This document shows positions 13,764 to 16,573 of a DNA stretch of 16,573 bases, piece by piece. The notes under the pieces are model-generated. The model made no database searches. It worked only from the letters and a program-made list of their open reading frames with translations, and was not told where the DNA came from. How positions within the stretch are numbered: position 1 is the stretch's first letter; each line of letters opens with the position of its first letter. A program made the translations under genes and the position numbers. Source of the DNA: Candidatus Bathyarchaeota archaeon (GTDB lineage Archaea > Thermoproteota > Bathyarchaeia > RBG-16-48-13 > GCA-020355125); the NCBI GenBank assembly GCA_026014905.1, contig JAOZHK010000256.1, positions 1-16,573 of the forward strand, read 5' to 3'.

Positions 13764-14687
13764 ATGTTATATACCCCGCAAGAGAACGGCACCTACACCG
13801 AAATCCTCAATAAACTAAAATACGGACAGGGGTCAGAAGCCGTTCTCAAAGAGATCCAAGAAATCTGCGAAAATTGCAGACCATCGAGCCCCATTATGTG
13901 TATCGAGCTATGTGAAATCTGGAAGCTAAAAAGAGAATACCGTGACGAGTACACTGCATTACAAAACAAACCAAATCTCATCAAACTCTTAAAAGCAGCT
14001 CAACCCGACTCTCGACACAAAATCTTAGAAATGCTTCTGGAAAAACCAACATCACTACTCGAAATTTATGAAACCCTTAAAACCATGGATTCACCCTTAA
14101 GCCTAAATCAAGCCCGCGACAAACACATCCAACCGTTAATCGAAACGGGTCTAATTCATCAGCAAGACGAACGCTACTACATCACCACCACTGGTAAAAA
14201 CATTCTCAACATCCTCACCAACAGCGAACTCCAGCAGTATCCATTGCACTCAAATGGCAATGATGAAGAAGTGTTACGCGCCCTCTATTCGAATCCTCAC
14301 AGCTACAACGAGCTCACCGAAGTTATTCCAAAAAACGCCGTCTATCGAAGTTTAAACCGCCTCCAAGAACAAGGACTCGTCGTAAAATCCGAGTTCTCCG
14401 GACACGTCGTCTACTTTGCTACGAAACGGCGACCCACCCGAAAACTGTCTCCCATCGAATCACAGATCTTTAAAGCCTTAATCAAAGAGGCCTTACCAGT
14501 TAAAGACATCAGTGAAAAAGTTGGCGTCAGTGTGAGACGTGTTTACGATTATCTGAAACAACTCCGCTACAAACAACACATTGCAAAAGAAGAAAAACCG
14601 ATCCTATGGAAAATCACTGAGAAAGGAAAAGCGATTGCCGAATCCTTGAATCTTGCTTACAATATGCTTCAGCAAGGAGTAGCATAA
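13764..14687 (+). CDS. Winged-helix transcriptional regulator with an N-terminal Cys cluster
   Basis: A 307-residue protein that I do not assign to a named family. The N-terminus has C35-x2-C38-x7-C46-x3-C50, a possible Fe-S or zinc site. The rest reads as tandem winged helices: about 75-155 (ILEMLLEKPTSLLEIYETL, ending ERYYITTTGKNIL), about 165-220 (EVLRALYSNPHSYNELTEV, ending VVYFATKRR), and about 228-300 (IFKALIKEALPVKDISEKVG, ending LWKITEKGKAI). Three DNA-binding-like units plus a metal or redox site suggest a sensor-regulator. ATG 13764 lies about 25 bases after a strong TATA box with overlapping palindromes in between, which suggests autoregulation. The next regulator gene follows with one base between stop and start. 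C-rich codon choice differs somewhat from the LOG gene upstream. Confidence 0.75.
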   Translation: MLYTPQENGTYTEILNKLKYGQGSEAVLKEIQEICENCRPSSPIMCIELCEIWKLKREYRDEYTALQNKPNLIKLLKAAQPDSRHKILEMLLEKPTSLLEIYETLKTMDSPLSLNQARDKHIQPLIETGLIHQQDERYYITTTGKNILNILTNSELQQYPLHSNGNDEEVLRALYSNPHSYNELTEVIPKNAVYRSLNRLQEQGLVVKSEFSGHVVYFATKRRPTRKLSPIESQIFKALIKEALPVKDISEKVGVSVRRVYDYLKQLRYKQHIAKEEKPILWKITEKGKAIAESLNLAYNMLQQGVA

Positions 14688-14688
14688 T

Positions 14689-15066
14689 TTGCCTTTTCCC
14701 TGCGAATTCGCTGTTCGATCGGTAGTCCCTGCCCTTCGCGCACTTGTCGCCCAAGAATTGAGCTCATCCTACCATTTAAAACAGGATGACATCGCTTCTT
14801 TACTGGGAATCACCCAGTCCGCTGTCAGCCAGTATCTTCGACATGTTAGGGGCCGAGCAGTGAATATCGAAGAGATCAACGAAATAAATAAAATTACTCA
14901 GACCCTCGCGATGGGCCTCGCAAACAGCAACCTATCTCAACGTCAGATCACACGACAATATTGCAGGGCATGCCAAATAATTCGCGAAAAAAGACTCTTA
15001 TGCCAAGTTCATCAGCGGTTAGACAAGACTTTCGACATAGACAATTGTGATGCATGCATTCCATAA
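14689..15066 (+). CDS. COG2522-type archaeal HTH regulator with a C-terminal Cys cluster
   Basis: A 125-residue protein with an N-terminal segment VVPALRALVAQEL and an XRE-like helix-turn-helix (about 29-52): KQDDIASLLGITQSAVSQYL. This wording is typical of archaeal COG2522 regulators. The C-terminus has C92-x2-C95-x9-C105-x14-C120-x2-C123, a likely Fe-S or zinc site, as in that family. The start is TTG 14689, with AAGGAG about 9 bases ahead and one base after the stop of the upstream regulator, so they are translated together. The two proteins may act on the same promoters and sense the same metal or redox signal (inference). It is the best single indication of an archaeal host in the window. 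The effector is unknown. Confidence 0.85.
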   Translation: MPFPCEFAVRSVVPALRALVAQELSSSYHLKQDDIASLLGITQSAVSQYLRHVRGRAVNIEEINEINKITQTLAMGLANSNLSQRQITRQYCRACQIIREKRLLCQVHQRLDKTFDIDNCDACIP

Positions 15067-15110
15067 CAATCTTACATGCCTGACAGATTCAGATACATGC
15101 ATATCTTGAA

Positions 15111-15127
15111 TAATAAAAAAGAAAAAG
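15111..15127 (-). terminator. T-rich terminator for the solute-binding protein gene
   Basis: On the minus strand this reads CTTTTTCTTTTTTATTA, starting about 10 bases after the stop codon at 15137. It is a hairpin-free T-rich stop of archaeal type, placed between two convergent genes. Confidence 0.5.
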
Positions 15128-15136
15128 GGGAAAATG

Positions 15137-16498
15137 TTATCCTGCCAGTTCTAGCGTTGCTTCATCTATAGCTTCCTGAAATTGTGCTGCGCCCCAGTTT
15201 TCCCAACCTTCTTGCACCGCACTGTCCCGGTAATCAACTGATTTGAGTTCATCCAATGTATCGACATTCTCAGGAACTGCGTTAAAGGCAGCTACTGCAT
15301 TTTGATAATTGGTGCCGACTGTGTTTTCTTCTTCGCACTGCTTGATTAACTCATATGCTTCCATTGCCGCAGCGTGGTTAGTCACGAGCCAATCATTAGT
15401 GACTTGACGTATTCTACTGAAGAGACTGTTGTGAAGATCAACATCATAATCTGGAATGAGCGTTGAAAATTGCGTTAGGTTGAATGGATTTACGACAGGA
15501 TCAGTTGTGACTACATCTTCGCGCGTTGGTAGTCGATAATAGCTGACAGCCGTTTGGCCCCGTTCACTTGTAATGTAATCCATGAAAAGTTGCGCTTCTT
15601 CTAAATTGGTAGCGCCCTTGAGTATCGCAGCGGGATCCGGGCTCACAGTGGTTGGCCAGTACGCAAATCCAACTGGTGAGCCTTCTCTTAGCGGATCAAA
15701 AGCATAATAATCAAGACAAATTCCAACACCGTATTCTCCAGCAACAACTTTCGCTGGAACATCCTCGCTTTCCGTTACGAAAAGACCGACGTTACCTGTG
15801 AGGTTACCCCAATAGGACAAAGCTTGTGTCCAGCCTTCTTCAGCGGTCAGAAATTGGGTCATGCCAAGTACTGAAGCTGTAGTAGAGCCTGAAGTCTTAG
15901 GATTGCACATTACAATATGATCATGGTATTGGGGAGTTAAAAGGTCTGAATAAGTTTCTGGAGTAGATAGATTGTTCGCCGCTAGATATTCTGTATTCCA
16001 CATGAAGCCAAATCCACTTAAAGCTGCAGCATAGAATACCGGATTCTCTGTGTCCTCGTCTTCATTAAATTCTTTCATCGCCCAACCATTAAACTCAGCA
16101 TCTATATCAGCGTCATTAGCAGTCGTGTAGGGTAACAGGAGACTGTCATTAGTTGGAGTTGGCGACCATGAATGAAGATTCGCAGCTTCTTCAAAGTTAA
16201 AGTTTCCTCCACCCCAATAGATGTCTGCCTCCGGTATCCCTTCCCAGGCAAATATTTGCTCTAACACAATGCCGGATCCACCAGGAGTTTGTTGACTCAC
16301 GGTAATGGTATACCCTTGGGTTTCTTCAACCCAATCAACGAAATCATCAACAACGTAGTCAGCAAAAGCCGCACTGTGCGGGTGAATAACTACTAATTTA
16401 TGTTCCACGCCTTGGCTATAATACAACCAGGCAGCAACTCCACCAACAATTATGACTATCGCGACAACAGCAAATAATCTCATGCCTCTCATTGCCAT
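15137..16498 (-). CDS. ABC transporter solute-binding protein (AfuA/FbpA-like), membrane-anchored
   Basis: A 453-residue extracytoplasmic binding protein. An N-terminal helix (about residues 7-28, LFAVVAIVIIVGGVAAWLYY) anchors it outside the membrane; there is no lipobox Cys. The mature part begins KLVVIHPHSAAFADYVV and continues with TPGGSGIVLEQI, ADIYWGGGN, MWNTEYLA, MCNPKTSGSTTASVLG and EAQLFMDYITSERGQ, which follow the lobe pattern of iron(III)/thiamine/putrescine-type binding proteins. The ligand is unknown; I cannot see a tyrosine pair that would settle iron. ATG 16498 is preferred over GTG 16507 because AAGGTG lies 6 bases ahead of it and the GTG is inside that site. No permease or ATPase gene follows it in the window: the next gene is convergent. 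A partner could lie beyond the right edge or elsewhere. Confidence 0.82.
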   Translation of the reverse strand: MAMRGMRLFAVVAIVIIVGGVAAWLYYSQGVEHKLVVIHPHSAAFADYVVDDFVDWVEETQGYTITVSQQTPGGSGIVLEQIFAWEGIPEADIYWGGGNFNFEEAANLHSWSPTPTNDSLLLPYTTANDADIDAEFNGWAMKEFNEDEDTENPVFYAAALSGFGFMWNTEYLAANNLSTPETYSDLLTPQYHDHIVMCNPKTSGSTTASVLGMTQFLTAEEGWTQALSYWGNLTGNVGLFVTESEDVPAKVVAGEYGVGICLDYYAFDPLREGSPVGFAYWPTTVSPDPAAILKGATNLEEAQLFMDYITSERGQTAVSYYRLPTREDVVTTDPVVNPFNLTQFSTLIPDYDVDLHNSLFSRIRQVTNDWLVTNHAAAMEAYELIKQCEEENTVGTNYQNAVAAFNAVPENVDTLDELKSVDYRDSAVQEGWENWGAAQFQEAIDEATLELAG

Positions 16499-16537
16499 TT
16501 TGTTCACCTTTTTTATTTATCCAATCTATAGCGAAGC

Positions 16538-16547
16538 CTTTTAAAAG
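16538..16547 (-). promoter_or_regulatory. TATA box of the solute-binding protein gene
   Basis: CTTTTAAAAG, a palindromic TATA-like site in minus-strand context ATCTTTTAAAAGG, about 45 bases before ATG 16498. A start near 16515-16518 would leave a short leader with the AAGGTG ribosome site. Confidence 0.5.
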
Positions 16548-16573
16548 ATTTTGGAATACTATTCATTGATGAC

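Overview
The window looks like chromosomal DNA from an archaeon, possibly an Asgard lineage (Heimdall- or Thor-like). This rests on four things seen in the sequence. A cysteine-tailed HTH regulator of the archaeal COG2522 type is present. Promoters look archaeal: TATA-like boxes (for example TTTATAAG at 13733-13740) about 25 bases ahead of a leaderless start, and T-rich stretches as terminators. Small single-finger C2H2 proteins and a DUF5752-like domain occur. Shine-Dalgarno sites of the GGAGGTGA type are mixed with leaderless starts. The phylum is inference. The sugar-phosphate enzymes in the middle are of bacterial type.

Layout. Positions 1-1904 (minus strand) hold a three-gene set: an anchored extracytoplasmic protein, a five-helix cytochrome b-like membrane protein with the paired-histidine pattern of di-heme cytochromes b, and a flavodoxin-like protein cut by the window edge. 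Positions 1905-2593 are a poorly coding stretch with a tiny C2H2 zinc-finger gene, alternating CG tracts and what looks like the last piece of a thioredoxin reductase gene. Positions 2594-4345 carry a small zinc-ribbon-like protein, a CGWC thioredoxin, a ROK sugar kinase and a 31-residue C2H2 protein. Positions 4485-12497 carry a zinc finger-DUF5752 protein, transketolase, a transaldolase/glucose-6-phosphate isomerase fusion, 6-phosphogluconate dehydrogenase, glucose-6-phosphate dehydrogenase and a DUF302 protein, all on the plus strand with very short gaps. Positions 12498-13000 are non-coding and contain a MITE-like element of about 300 bp. After that come a LOG-family protein, two cysteine-cluster DNA-binding regulators in an operon with an overlapping palindromic operator, and a convergent ABC-type solute-binding protein.

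How it fits together. ROK kinase, Zwf, Gnd, transketolase and Tal-Pgi give most of an oxidative pentose phosphate cycle: glucose to glucose 6-phosphate, oxidation with NADPH formation, and return of pentose phosphate carbon to hexose phosphate. 6-phosphogluconolactonase, ribose-5-phosphate isomerase and ribulose-phosphate epimerase are not in the window. Thioredoxin and the reductase remnant next door suggest a link between NADPH supply and thiol redox. The least explained parts are the zinc-finger microproteins around these genes, the zinc finger-DUF5752 gene whose stop overlaps the transketolase start, the CG tracts in the non-coding DNA, and the inverted-repeat element at 12499-12798.
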